A stretch of DNA of 64,000 nt from Ignavibacteriales bacterium (GTDB lineage: Bacteria; Bacteroidota; Ignavibacteria; Ignavibacteriales; Ignavibacteriaceae), in contig JADJIH010000003.1 in NCBI GenBank assembly GCA_016707115.1, forward strand, positions 1 to 64,000, read 5' to 3'. Within the stretch, counting starts at the first letter, position 1. Every line of letters begins with the position of its first letter. Under the pieces are notes generated by a model. The model worked only from the letters and a program-made list of their open reading frames with translations. It was not told the origin of the DNA and ran no database searches. Shown here in pieces: positions 45,390 through 54,846 of this stretch. A program made the position numbers and the translations under genes.

Positions 45390-45737
45390 ATAAAATTGTT
45401 TAGTTAATCAAATAATCAGCTTGCGCAACCAGTGTTTTAACGCAGGCAGATTTATGTAAATCACTCTTCGACTCCGCTCAGAGTGACTAAGATTTATCTT
45501 AAATTCTCAAGCGTCATACTGAGCGAAGTCGAAGTATGACGATAATAGTTGGTAGTTAAAATTAAAGAAATTATTTGATTATGTGTACAGACTAACAGTA
45601 ATAAAAAAACAGTTACATCTAAAGAAAGATAAAACCGCAGAGCAAACATTTAATCCGGCTATCATAATAGATTTATTTTCATCTTTCTATATAAAGAATA
45701 TCATCTATATATTTGCCCGCGGAAACAATCACATTTT
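45390..45737. other. Intergenic region with inverted pair of dispersed repeats
   Basis: No gene is seen. It contains the repeat pair at 45461-45540 and the upstream region of gatB, where no clear promoter stands out. Confidence 0.55.
45461..45540. repeat. Pair of REP-like palindromic repeats in opposite orientation
   Basis: The unit GTCATACTGAGCGAAGTCGA, ending AAGTATGAC, at 45513-45540 is a near-palindrome. A variant (GTCACTCTGAGCGGAGTCGA, ending AGAGTGA) lies at 45461-45487 on the opposite strand. Together they could form a large hairpin. This GAGCGAAGTCGAA unit is a common dispersed repeat in related genomes (from memory). Confidence 0.75.
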
Positions 45738-47174
45738 ATGAATACAAAATACGAAGCAGTAATTGGTTTAGAAGTTCACGCCCAGCTTTTAACAGACTCA
45801 AAAATTTTTTGCGGATGTTCAACTAAGTTTGGTAATGATCCCAACAGCAATACATGTCCTGTTTGTTTAGGGCATCCCGGAGTTTTACCCGTACTTAACA
45901 AAAAAGTTGTGGAGTATACAGCTCTAATGGGATTAGCGACTAATTGCAGTATAAACGAACATTCAATCTTTGCAAGAAAAAATTATTTCTATCCAGATCT
46001 TCCCAAAGGATATCAAATCTCTCAATACGAAGAACCAATCTGTGAGAATGGATTTATCGAAATTAATCCTAAAGATGGTTCATCAAAAAAGATTGGGATT
46101 ACAAGAATCCACATGGAAGAAGATGCTGGCAAATCGATTCACGATCAATCTTCTGATACACTTGTGGATGTGAACAGATGCGGAGTTCCGCTTATGGAAA
46201 TTGTAAGCGAACCTGATATCCGCACTGCTGAAGAAGCTTATCTATATTTAAGTAAGGTTAAACAGATTGTGCAATATCTTGGTATTTGTGATGGTAATAT
46301 GGAAGAAGGTTCTTTAAGATGTGATGCAAATATTTCTGTTCGATTAAAAGGTGAAAGTGAACTTGGTGTAAAAACTGAAATAAAAAATATGAATTCGTTC
46401 AGAAATGTTGAACGTGCAATAGATTATGAAGTAAAAAGACAAATTGAATTGATAGAAGATGGTGAAAGAATTATACAGCAAACATTGCTGTGGGATGCAG
46501 ATGCAAACGAAGCCTATCCAATGAGAAGTAAAGAGGAAGCCCACGATTATAGATATTTTCCTGATCCTGATCTGCTGCCGGTAATTGTTGATAAAGAATG
46601 GAAAAATGTAATAAGTAAATCTCTACCTGAGCTGCCAGATGCTAAATTACAGCGATTTGTTAATGAATATTCACTTCCTGTTTATGATTCCGAAATCCTC
46701 ACGCAAACTAAATCGCTGGCAAAGTATTATGAAGAATTGATTTCAGTTACTAATGAATATAAAATTGCAAGTAACTGGGTTATAGGTGATGTACTTGCAG
46801 TTATTAATGACAAAAAGATTGATATTTCGGATTTCCCTGTATCACCCTTAAATTTGGGTAAGCTTATTAATCTTATTAATGATGGAACGATAAGCGGAAA
46901 AATTGCTAAAGAAATATTTCCTATAATGTTGGAAAATAATTCTGATCCTGAACAAATAGTAAAAGAAAAAAATCTTGTTCAGATTTCAGATACATCAGAA
47001 ATTGAAGCAATAATTCAAAAGATTATTGATGCGAATGCAGGACAAGTTGAAGAGTATCGTTCAGGTAAAGAAAAAGTTTTTGGATTTTTTGTTGGACAGG
47101 TGATGAAAGAATCTAAAGGTAAAGCTAATCCAAAGCTTGTTAATGAGATTTTAAGAAATAAACTATCAAGGTAG
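45738..47174 (+). CDS. gatB: Aspartyl/glutamyl-tRNA amidotransferase subunit B
   Basis: GatB binds misacylated tRNA and with GatA and GatC makes Gln-tRNA(Gln) or Asn-tRNA(Asn). Motifs: VIGLEVHAQLLTDSKIFCGC, CPVCLGHPGVLPVLN, KNYFYPDLPKGYQISQYE, and the C-terminal YqeY-like tail. The length of 478 residues is normal. gatA and gatC are not in the window. The TAG stop codon lies within the dispersed repeat that begins at 47171. Confidence 0.98.
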   Translation: MNTKYEAVIGLEVHAQLLTDSKIFCGCSTKFGNDPNSNTCPVCLGHPGVLPVLNKKVVEYTALMGLATNCSINEHSIFARKNYFYPDLPKGYQISQYEEPICENGFIEINPKDGSSKKIGITRIHMEEDAGKSIHDQSSDTLVDVNRCGVPLMEIVSEPDIRTAEEAYLYLSKVKQIVQYLGICDGNMEEGSLRCDANISVRLKGESELGVKTEIKNMNSFRNVERAIDYEVKRQIELIEDGERIIQQTLLWDADANEAYPMRSKEEAHDYRYFPDPDLLPVIVDKEWKNVISKSLPELPDAKLQRFVNEYSLPVYDSEILTQTKSLAKYYEELISVTNEYKIASNWVIGDVLAVINDKKIDISDFPVSPLNLGKLINLINDGTISGKIAKEIFPIMLENNSDPEQIVKEKNLVQISDTSEIEAIIQKIIDANAGQVEEYRSGKEKVFGFFVGQVMKESKGKANPKLVNEILRNKLSR

Positions 47175-47236
47175 CACAGACTTCAGTCTGTGATTGTAAA
47201 AATGAAAGAAAATACACAGACTAAAGTCTGTGCTAC
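47171..47236. repeat. Inverted pair of CACAGACT-type repeats
   Basis: GTAGCACAGACTTCAGTCTG (47171-47190) is mirrored by AGACTAAAGTCTGTGCTAC (47218-47236); each arm is itself a small palindrome (AGACT..AGTCT). The first arm overlaps the last bases of gatB and supplies its stop codon. It lies between gatB and lepB. Confidence 0.8.
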
Positions 47237-47262
47237 AAAAATAATTAACGTAGGAGAGTCCA

Positions 47263-48207
47263 TTGTCATTTCAGGAAAAACTGAAAAACTTTTTTAATAA
47301 AAAAGAAAAACATAAACCAACAACAATCGTCGGTAAAATTGCAGAGTTCTTTAAACAGTTAGCTTTTGCAGGAATTGCAGCTTTATTAATAATAACCTTT
47401 ATTATACAAAATACACGCATACCAACTGGATCTATGGAAGACACAATTCTTGTTGGTGATTTTGTTCTTGTAAATAAATTTATATATGGTTCAAGCTCAC
47501 CTCGTTATATTCCATTCACAGAAGTTGCTCTTCCCTTCTTTACGCTTCCGGCTTTTAAAGAACCTAAAGCTAAAGACATTGTTGTATTTGAATATCCAGG
47601 TGATCGCGACCAGCTTGAGCCGACAGAAAAAAATATTAATTATGTTAAAAGGTGTATTGGTACTCCTGGCGATACAGTAGAAATAGTTGATAAAGTAGTG
47701 TTTGTAAACGGAAAAGAATTCTGGAAACCGCCTTTTATAAAATATTATCGAGGGCAGTACGGCAGTTATCTGCGACCCGCACCAAAAGGTTATGTTGAAC
47801 CAAGAATTTTTCCTAAAGGTATGGCATGGAATGAAGATAATTATGGTCCCTTGGTTATCCCTAAAAAAGGTATGAAAATTCCATTAAACTTATATAATGT
47901 TGAACAATGGAGAACAATTATAGATAGAGAGTATGGAAAACGGGTTGTTGAACTAAATGGTAATGCGGTAGTTGTTAATGGAATTCCTGTTTCATCATAC
48001 ACATTTAAAAAAGATTATTACTTTATGATGGGTGATAACAGAGATGATAGTATGGACAGCCGCTTTTGGGGATTAGTTCCTCGTGATGCTGTTGTTGGTG
48101 AAGCATTTATTACTCTTTTTTCATGGGATAGAGATATTCCATTTTCAGAATTGTTTAAACTATTAGGTTCAATAAGACCTGATAGAGTTTTAAAACTTTT
48201 ACATTAG
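47263..48207 (+). CDS. lepB: Signal peptidase I
   Basis: A membrane serine protease that removes signal peptides. One N-terminal helix (about residues 31-50), catalytic Ser57 in RIPTGSMEDTI, catalytic Lys129 in YVKRCIGTPGD, and the family box MGDNRDDSMDSRFWG. At 314 residues it has the inserted segment common in Bacteroidota enzymes. The start is a TTG at 47263 with a good AGGAGAG 6 bases upstream; no ATG fits. Confidence 0.96.
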   Translation: MSFQEKLKNFFNKKEKHKPTTIVGKIAEFFKQLAFAGIAALLIITFIIQNTRIPTGSMEDTILVGDFVLVNKFIYGSSSPRYIPFTEVALPFFTLPAFKEPKAKDIVVFEYPGDRDQLEPTEKNINYVKRCIGTPGDTVEIVDKVVFVNGKEFWKPPFIKYYRGQYGSYLRPAPKGYVEPRIFPKGMAWNEDNYGPLVIPKKGMKIPLNLYNVEQWRTIIDREYGKRVVELNGNAVVVNGIPVSSYTFKKDYYFMMGDNRDDSMDSRFWGLVPRDAVVGEAFITLFSWDRDIPFSELFKLLGSIRPDRVLKLLH

Positions 48208-48243
48208 ACTAGATACTCCTCCTCTAGTCAAATACACACGTTT

Positions 48244-48331
48244 GTCATTCCCACGAACCTGCCTGCGGTAGGCAGGAGTGGGAATCCATTTTGTATAAGT
48301 GGTTTTAGATTCCCGTTTTCACGGGAATGAC
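48244..48331. repeat. Dispersed repeat pair (GTCATTCCC...GGGAATGAC type)
   Basis: GTCATTCCCACGAACCTGCC through GGAGTGGGAATC (48244-48286), with an internal hairpin CCTGCCTGCGG/TAGGCAGG, is followed by GATTCCCGTTTTCACGGGAA TGAC (48308-48331, itself a CCCGT/ACGGG hairpin). The outer ends pair, so the whole could fold as one structure. It lies between lepB and the STAS-like gene, which converge. Confidence 0.75.
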
Positions 48332-48416
48332 ACTCAAAGCTCGACTTATGACACAGCCTCTAGTTGATTTAAAGTATAAAACGAAAATATTTAACTCAAA
48401 AACCAACTATTTCAAA

Positions 48417-48776
48417 TTACTTTGTTGCTAACCAATCTAAAGCTTCGTCTCTAGTTTTAAATGATTTGATATTCCGACCAGTTAAAGCTGCAACCATTTT
48501 TAATAAAAATGCTCGGATACTATCAGCACCCACAACTGCCGAAGCCTTAATATAATGAGTATTGCGTACTGCAAATTTTTTAAAGGCTGCAGCACTATCT
48601 TTATTATAAACTGTGTTTGAAACATCAGTAATAATTAGTGCGGTCTTAGAAATAAGTTTACTTATTTGATTTTGACTTTCGTTAAGAACTGTAAGAGCAT
48701 CCTGCGGTTGTGAGTTTGATATATCAACAATACAAATTCTTTTCCCTTTATGTATTACTGATTCAAATGATTTCAT
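48417..48776 (-). CDS. STAS/SpoIIAA-like protein
   Basis: A 119-residue soluble protein. The order of strands and helices (KRICIVDISNSQPQDALTVL, then KTALIITDVSNTVYNKD, then RNTHYIKASAVVGADSIRAFL) resembles small STAS-like/SpoIIAA-like proteins that bind partners or lipids. No phospho-acceptor serine of anti-sigma antagonists is obvious. ATG 48776 has GGAG before it. It lies 131 bp after the TonB receptor gene, beyond a terminator, so it is probably expressed separately. Confidence 0.55.
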   Translation of the reverse strand: MKSFESVIHKGKRICIVDISNSQPQDALTVLNESQNQISKLISKTALIITDVSNTVYNKDSAAAFKKFAVRNTHYIKASAVVGADSIRAFLLKMVAALTGRNIKSFKTRDEALDWLATK

Positions 48777-48854
48777 TTTATTCTCCAACAATAATTGTAA
48801 AGCAAATAAATTCTTTATTAATATTATCGAGATAAAATCATTTATGTTAAGTAA

Positions 48855-48884
48855 TAAAAAAAGGCGATCCGAAGATCGCCTTTT
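48855..48884 (-). terminator. Rho-independent terminator of the Oar-like receptor gene
   Basis: AAAAGGCGATC/GATCGCCTTTT makes an 11-bp stem with a 4-base loop. On the minus strand it ends in a T-run. It lies 24 bp after the receptor stop codon. Confidence 0.9.
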
Positions 48885-48907
48885 AATTTAGGAACAATGT
48901 GTGCTAA

Positions 48908-51900
48908 TTAGAATGAATATCTCAATCCTAATTGCATCTGCCAGCGTGAAGCCAGGTCTGATGGTGACCACGGAGTATTGTTAGCTGGTTTAGTAAACCT
49001 ATAAATAGCTTTACCAGTAGCAGTTTCAATTCCTTGAAGCGTGACCATGTTGTAAGTATCCTGAGGTGTTGTTTGTAACAAGCCCCATTCACTGCTCAAT
49101 AGGTTCATAAAATTCAATATATCCAATGAAACCTGGAAATTTCCTATTGGTGTTGAGAATGCCTGAGCAACCCTTACATCAAGAACATCTGTCCATGGGT
49201 TACGAGTTGCATTTCTTTCAGTCATTTTACCTTTATTTTCAGCTAAGTACTCGTTATTGTCAATAAATGCAAATAGATCATCATACATCGATTGAGCGGC
49301 AGGAGTATAAGTTGTCACTCCACTAGTAGTTGTAGCTGTACCTAATAGAATATCACTTTGATTTTCAGGAATGTAGAATAAATCATTTCCGTTAAATCCA
49401 TCATTATTCACATCACCACTTACAGTAAATGAGTATGGCCGACCTGATTGATAGTTATAATAGAATGATATAGTCGTTGGTGAATTTGTAAAGAATTCGT
49501 GACTGTAAGAAACAGAAGCAAAAAGTCTGTGTCCTAAATCGAAACTTGATGTTGTTAACGATGGCTTATTAGGATCAACTGAAATCGGATTAAATCTGAT
49601 CTGTGATTGAGCCTGAGATGAAAGTACGCTATTTACATCTTGTGATACGCCATAAGTATAAGCTGTATTGAAAGATAAACCTAAATCAACATTTCTTTGT
49701 AACTGAGCTGTAAGGTTATACGAGTATCCTTCATCTGTATTCTTTAATAAGAGGACATCATTAAAGTTGTTATTGTAATTAAGAGTACCACCATATCTTG
49801 GTCTATCCTCACCTGTTACATTAGTTGGACTTGAATATGATCCTATGTTTAATTTTTCATAAACAAGATCATTTATAGATTGAGAGTACATTAATTCAAG
49901 GGTTCCAATCATTCCCCAAGGTAGTTCCTGATCAACACCAATATTAGCTCTTAAGATTTGTGGGAATTTAAAATCTGGATCAACCATATTTATTTCTGAT
50001 CTTGTTGCTGCTGTAGTACCTGTAGGATCATTATCGGGTCCCGGTTGATTGTATGGATCAAGATTATAATTTACATATGGTGCACTATTTGATGTGTTTT
50101 GACCAATCTGTGCAAGTAAAAGACCTGTGTTACCATAATTGTTTGACATCCATACATAAGGGACTCTACCTGTAAAGATACCAACGCCTCCACGAATCTG
50201 AGTAGTTCTGTCGCCAAAAAGATCCCAGTTAAAACCAAATCTTGGTGAAACCATTAGGTTGCCACTAGGTACATCACCGGTTGAATAACCATCAAAGTAC
50301 TTAGATACAGAATCATTAACTCCCGGTTCTGTTGGTAAGAATGGAATATCAACTCTAACTCCAAATGTGGCTTTTAAAGTTGGTATAATGGTCCATTCAT
50401 CCTGAAGATAAAAACCTAACTGGTTAACACTGAATTGAGCTGCTGGTAAATCAACACCTGGAATTTTTGAAATTGACCTTTCATATCCAGTACTTGTTTT
50501 TCTAGGTGTTCCATTCTCAAGTGCAGTAAGATTAGCAAATTCATAATATCCGTAAACTGATCTCATAAACAAATTTCTGAACGAGAAAAACTCGTTATGT
50601 GTACCGACGGTTATAACATGATCACCAGCAAAAAATGATAAGTTATCTGTTAATTCTAATATGTCCTGATCAAGTTCGTTTGCTGAGGAGAATCTATCCG
50701 GCCCGGCTATTAAAGTTCCTGCAGATTCAAATACTCTGATCTCAGGTCTAGCTTCAGTAATTCCAGCACGTCTGTCTCTGATTGATGTAAATCCAAGAAT
50801 GAATTCATTGGAAATGTTTTCATTGTTGGTACTGTTAATCTGAAGCACTGTAGAGTTAGTAACATTTCTGATTCTATATGCTAATGTTGAAAATGATAAA
50901 GTATTATTAGAATTTCTTCCATCTAATATATCACGATAAGCACCAACATAATTGTGGCGTAATGTAATTTTATGATTTTCTGATTGGTTAAGATCCAATC
51001 TGATAAAGAATTTATTACTTGGTTGCTCAGTTGTGAATGCGTCCTGAGTGCCAGGGTCCATTCCTTGATCTTTTAAGATTTGTTCAAATCTAGAAGCTAA
51101 TGTTTTTAATGTATCAGCACCGGTTGAAAGAGAAATATTACTCAATGGTAAATCACGAGCCGCGATTTCACCGCTAACAAAGAAGAATAATTTATCTTTA
51201 ACAATAGGTCCGCCAAGTCTAAAACCATATTGATATTCTTTAAACTCAGGGTATTTTTGTTCATTATTTGATGTCGCTGGATTATCTGTAATATAAGTTC
51301 CATCGCCAATTAGGGATTCATTTCTGCCGAATCCGTATAGTGAACCTTTAAATTTGTTAGTTCCACTTCTTGTGATAGCATTTATACCACCGCCTGTAAA
51401 TCCGCCGTATTTAACATCGTAAGGAGCTACTACAACTTGAAATTGATCGATAGCATCCAAGCTAATAGGTGTAGTTCCTGATTGGCCACCGGGTGTACCG
51501 GAAGCACCAAGTCCAAAAATGTCATTGTACTGTGTACCGTCAATTTGAATATTGTTGTAACGGTTATTTCTGCTTGCAAATGAACTTGAGTTACCAGAAG
51601 ACTGTGGAGATAGTTTAGCAAAATCCTGAAAACTTCTATTAATAGTTGGTAATAGTTCTATATCTTTTGCAGTAACGTTTTGTCCCGCACCAGTTCTATT
51701 GCTGGATATAACTGCATTCTTGTCACCAACAACAGTAATATCACCAAGTTCTACAGCTTCTTCATAGAGAGTGTAATCTAACTTAGCATTTTGTCCTAGT
51801 TGCAGATTTTGTCCTTCAAAAACTTGTGGTTTATATCCAACAAAAGATACTGTTACTTTATATGGACCACCGGTTCTTAAACCATTTAAATTATATTTTC

Positions 51901-52111
51901 CATCAACGCGTGAGGTAGTTCCATATTGTGTTCCTGATGGCGTATGAACTGCCAATATGTTAGCGCCCGGTAATGGGTCACCTTTCGAATCAACTACTAT
52001 ACCATTCATAGCTGCAGTTGTAACACCCTGAGCAAATACATTAGACTGCATTAGCGTAAAGGTTACAAGTAGCAACATGAAAAACGATAGCAATGTGTAA
52101 CGATTAATCAT
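48908..52111 (-). CDS. Oar-like TonB-dependent receptor with carboxypeptidase-regulatory domain
   Basis: A 1067-residue outer-membrane receptor. Signal peptide to about residue 27 (ending SNVFA-Q), a CarboxypepD_reg domain (GIVVDSKGDPLPGANILAVH to VTVSFVGYKPQ, about 37-115), a plug region (NVTAKDIELLPTINRSFQDF, NRYNNIQIDGTQYND, GTPISLDAIDQFQVVVAPYD) and a long beta-barrel ending in F (LGLRYSF). This matches the Oar type. The ligand is unknown. The start has AAGGAG. High expression is plausible from the good start and terminator, but is not shown. Confidence 0.92.
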   Translation of the reverse strand: MINRYTLLSFFMLLLVTFTLMQSNVFAQGVTTAAMNGIVVDSKGDPLPGANILAVHTPSGTQYGTTSRVDGKYNLNGLRTGGPYKVTVSFVGYKPQVFEGQNLQLGQNAKLDYTLYEEAVELGDITVVGDKNAVISSNRTGAGQNVTAKDIELLPTINRSFQDFAKLSPQSSGNSSSFASRNNRYNNIQIDGTQYNDIFGLGASGTPGGQSGTTPISLDAIDQFQVVVAPYDVKYGGFTGGGINAITRSGTNKFKGSLYGFGRNESLIGDGTYITDNPATSNNEQKYPEFKEYQYGFRLGGPIVKDKLFFFVSGEIAARDLPLSNISLSTGADTLKTLASRFEQILKDQGMDPGTQDAFTTEQPSNKFFIRLDLNQSENHKITLRHNYVGAYRDILDGRNSNNTLSFSTLAYRIRNVTNSTVLQINSTNNENISNEFILGFTSIRDRRAGITEARPEIRVFESAGTLIAGPDRFSSANELDQDILELTDNLSFFAGDHVITVGTHNEFFSFRNLFMRSVYGYYEFANLTALENGTPRKTSTGYERSISKIPGVDLPAAQFSVNQLGFYLQDEWTIIPTLKATFGVRVDIPFLPTEPGVNDSVSKYFDGYSTGDVPSGNLMVSPRFGFNWDLFGDRTTQIRGGVGIFTGRVPYVWMSNNYGNTGLLLAQIGQNTSNSAPYVNYNLDPYNQPGPDNDPTGTTAATRSEINMVDPDFKFPQILRANIGVDQELPWGMIGTLELMYSQSINDLVYEKLNIGSYSSPTNVTGEDRPRYGGTLNYNNNFNDVLLLKNTDEGYSYNLTAQLQRNVDLGLSFNTAYTYGVSQDVNSVLSSQAQSQIRFNPISVDPNKPSLTTSSFDLGHRLFASVSYSHEFFTNSPTTISFYYNYQSGRPYSFTVSGDVNNDGFNGNDLFYIPENQSDILLGTATTTSGVTTYTPAAQSMYDDLFAFIDNNEYLAENKGKMTERNATRNPWTDVLDVRVAQAFSTPIGNFQVSLDILNFMNLLSSEWGLLQTTPQDTYNMVTLQGIETATGKAIYRFTKPANNTPWSPSDLASRWQMQLGLRYSF

Positions 52112-52379
52112 TGTTTCTCCTTGAGATAATTAAGGGATAGTGCATTTAAGATAAGTTTAATAGTAAAATTTTTCTGCATAGCAAAGAATCAATAAAATGT
52201 ATAAGAAATATCAGGTTAAACAATTTTTTATGCAAGCATACTTTGGACTTTTTTAAAAATTAATATTTTGTTAATCTTACATAAATACTTGCTTTTAAAT
52301 TTTATTTTATTTTTAGTACCATTTGAAAGGTTTTTAGCTGTTATTTGTTCATTTTTACAATGAAAAAACAAAAGTTATT

Positions 52380-53591
52380 ATGAAAAAATTATCTAAAATT
52401 AAAATTTTAAGTCTGGTTTTATTCCTGCTCTCTATCCAGCTAATTGGACAGCAACGAAACTATACAATACTTATTTCATTTGATGCTTTTCGATGGGATT
52501 ATCCAGACCGTGGATTAACTCCAAATCTTGATTTTATTAAAGAAAATGGAGTTCACGCCCTATCACTGCAACCATGTTTTCCATCAAAAACATTTCCTAA
52601 CCACTATTCAATTGCAACGGGTATGTATCCTGAGAACCATGGAATTATTGCAAATAGTTTTACTAATCCCTTTAACAATCTAAAATATTCTTTATACGAT
52701 TCCACCGCTAAGGATAATGCAATATGGTACAAAGGTGAGGCGATTTGGGAGACAGCAAAAAGACAGGGTGTTATTTCAGCAAGTTATTTTTGGCCTGGCT
52801 CAGAATTAAATATAAATTACCGTAGGCCAGACTATTCTAAAAAATTTATTTACACCACGCCTTATGATGATAGAATAAATGGTGTTTTAGAATGGTTACA
52901 GCTTCCTTATGATGATCGTCCCAATTTAATTATGGTTTATTTTGATGCTACAGATACTTCGGGTCATCATTATGGGCCAAATTCGATTGAAGTAAACCAA
53001 TCTATTGCGATGCAGGATAGCTTAATCGGTAAACTATTCTCGGGTCTGAAGGAACTAAATCTGACAGACAGTACCAATGTAATTGTGTTATCTGATCATG
53101 GAATGACAGAGTTGAGTCCAGATAGAGTAATTAATATTGATAAATTACTAGCAGGTTTTCAGTTTAAATCTTCAGATAAAGGAACAATGATGTTTATTTA
53201 TCCAGATGAAGCAGAGAAAAATATTATTTATCAAAGACTTAAAGATTCTGAAAAAAACTATAAAACTTACTGGAAAAAAGATCTGCCGGATTATCTTCAC
53301 TACAAAGACAATCCATTTGTTGCAGATATTGTATTGATTGCAGAATTAGGATACAGTTTGTTTGATGGAAAAGACCTGGAAAATTATTCAAAGAAATTTC
53401 CCTTAGGTAATCACGGATATGATCCATCAAATATTGATATGCATGGAATATTCTACGCAATTGGTCCGGATTTTAAATCAGGCTATACTTGCGGTACATT
53501 GAACAACATTGATATTTATCCATTACTTGCAAAAATACTTCGTATCTTTCCAAACAAAAAAAACAGAAAGAAAAAATTTGAATCATCTTAA
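52380..53591 (+). CDS. Ectonucleotide pyrophosphatase/phosphodiesterase (alkaline phosphatase superfamily)
   Basis: A 403-residue secreted hydrolase. Signal peptide (to about residue 24), first metal ligand in SFDAFRWD, nucleophile Thr71 in FPSKTFPNHYSIATG, and further metal ligands in YFDATDTSGHHYGP, VLSDHGM and NHGYD. These are the NPP-family residues for cleaving phosphodiester or pyrophosphate bonds of nucleotides. The gene overlaps the next (M16 peptidase) by 14 bp. The C-terminal tail is basic and ends KKKFESS. Confidence 0.93.
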   Translation: MKKLSKIKILSLVLFLLSIQLIGQQRNYTILISFDAFRWDYPDRGLTPNLDFIKENGVHALSLQPCFPSKTFPNHYSIATGMYPENHGIIANSFTNPFNNLKYSLYDSTAKDNAIWYKGEAIWETAKRQGVISASYFWPGSELNINYRRPDYSKKFIYTTPYDDRINGVLEWLQLPYDDRPNLIMVYFDATDTSGHHYGPNSIEVNQSIAMQDSLIGKLFSGLKELNLTDSTNVIVLSDHGMTELSPDRVINIDKLLAGFQFKSSDKGTMMFIYPDEAEKNIIYQRLKDSEKNYKTYWKKDLPDYLHYKDNPFVADIVLIAELGYSLFDGKDLENYSKKFPLGNHGYDPSNIDMHGIFYAIGPDFKSGYTCGTLNNIDIYPLLAKILRIFPNKKNRKKKFESS

Positions 53592-54846
53592 TCTTAATTG
53601 CACAAAAGGCAAATTAAAAAACGGACTTGAATACATCTTATATGAAGACAAATCTATTCCACTTGTTTCGGTAAACATTTGGTATAAAGTTGGTTCTGCT
53701 TATGAAACAAAAGGTAAAACAGGTCTGGCACATTTATTTGAACATATGATGTTCCAGGGGTCAGAAAATGTTCCTAAAGAAATGCACTTTCGATACATAC
53801 AAGAAGCAGGCGGAACCTTAAACGGCTCTACATCAACAGATAAAACAAATTATTATGAAAAACTTCCATCTAACTATTTAGAACTTGCTCTCTGGCTTGA
53901 ATCAGATAGAATGGGATATTTTTTACCTGCTCTTACTCAGGAAAAACTTGATAATCAAAAAGATGTTGTTAAGAATGAAAGATTAGAGCGATACGATAAT
54001 CAGCCTTATGGATTAGCCTGGGAACTTATTAATACAAATCTTTATCCGGAAGGTCATCCCTATAGCTGGTCAACAATAGGATTCTTAAAGGATATAGAAA
54101 GTTATACTTTTGATGATGTGAAAAACTTTTTCAAAAAATATTATTCTCCAAATAATGCCTGTCTTGTTATAGCAGGAGATTTTGAAAAAGAAGATGCTGT
54201 TCAATTAATAGAAAAGTATTTTGGATTTATTGAACCATTTGAATCAAATCATAAACCCGAATCAATTAAACTTACGCTTAATAAAAATATCTTAGTTGAG
54301 CATAAAGATAATGTACAGCTTGATAGAATTTATCTCGCATGGCATTCAGATTTTATTTTTGGCAAAGATGATTCATCACTTGAAGTTGCCGCAGATATCT
54401 TGACCGGATCAAAGAATTCCAGGCTTTACAAGAAATTGGTTTTTGATTTACAGATTGCACAGGATGTTACAGCATTTCAATATTCTGGAAAGTTTGGCGG
54501 ACAGTTTATGATAATCTCAACTGCTCGCCCCGGAACAAATCTTGATGAATTGAAGAAAATAATTCTGGAAGAGGTAAATACAATAGCAACTGCAGATGTT
54601 AGTGATAAAGAATTAGAAAAATCTAAAAACGGAATAAAAGCACAGTTTGTATTTGCAATGCAGAATCTTGATACTGTCGCGGATTATCTTAATCACTATA
54701 ATTATCATTTGAATGAACCAAATTCCTTTGAGCGTGATCTTGAGCGGTACAATGAAGTGAATAAAATTTCATTAAAAAGTGCAGTTCAAAATTATCTAAC
54801 CAAGCCATTTGTGGAACTTCGCATCACTCCAAAGGAAACATTATGA
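53578..54846 (+). CDS. M16B family zinc peptidase, catalytic subunit
   Basis: A 422-residue M16 peptidase with the inverted zinc motif HLFEH at residues 52-56 (H52-x-x-E55-H56) in GLAHLFEHMMFQG. It lacks the arginine-tyrosine pair of the second half-molecule, as expected for a catalytic subunit. The next gene is its partner. The start is probably the TTG at 53578, after a purine-rich AGAAAGAAAAAA; an in-frame GTG or ATG further up would run deep into the NPP gene. No signal peptide is seen. M16B pairs act on peptides or protein fragments. Confidence 0.9.
   Translation: MNHLNLNCTKGKLKNGLEYILYEDKSIPLVSVNIWYKVGSAYETKGKTGLAHLFEHMMFQGSENVPKEMHFRYIQEAGGTLNGSTSTDKTNYYEKLPSNYLELALWLESDRMGYFLPALTQEKLDNQKDVVKNERLERYDNQPYGLAWELINTNLYPEGHPYSWSTIGFLKDIESYTFDDVKNFFKKYYSPNNACLVIAGDFEKEDAVQLIEKYFGFIEPFESNHKPESIKLTLNKNILVEHKDNVQLDRIYLAWHSDFIFGKDDSSLEVAADILTGSKNSRLYKKLVFDLQIAQDVTAFQYSGKFGGQFMIISTARPGTNLDELKKIILEEVNTIATADVSDKELEKSKNGIKAQFVFAMQNLDTVADYLNHYNYHLNEPNSFERDLERYNEVNKISLKSAVQNYLTKPFVELRITPKETL

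Noticed and set aside
44179..45393. 404-codon open frame on the plus strand opposite the SLC13 transporter gene
   Set aside because: It is an antisense shadow: the minus-strand frame has clear transporter motifs and helices, while the plus frame has no domain pattern and no ribosome-binding site.
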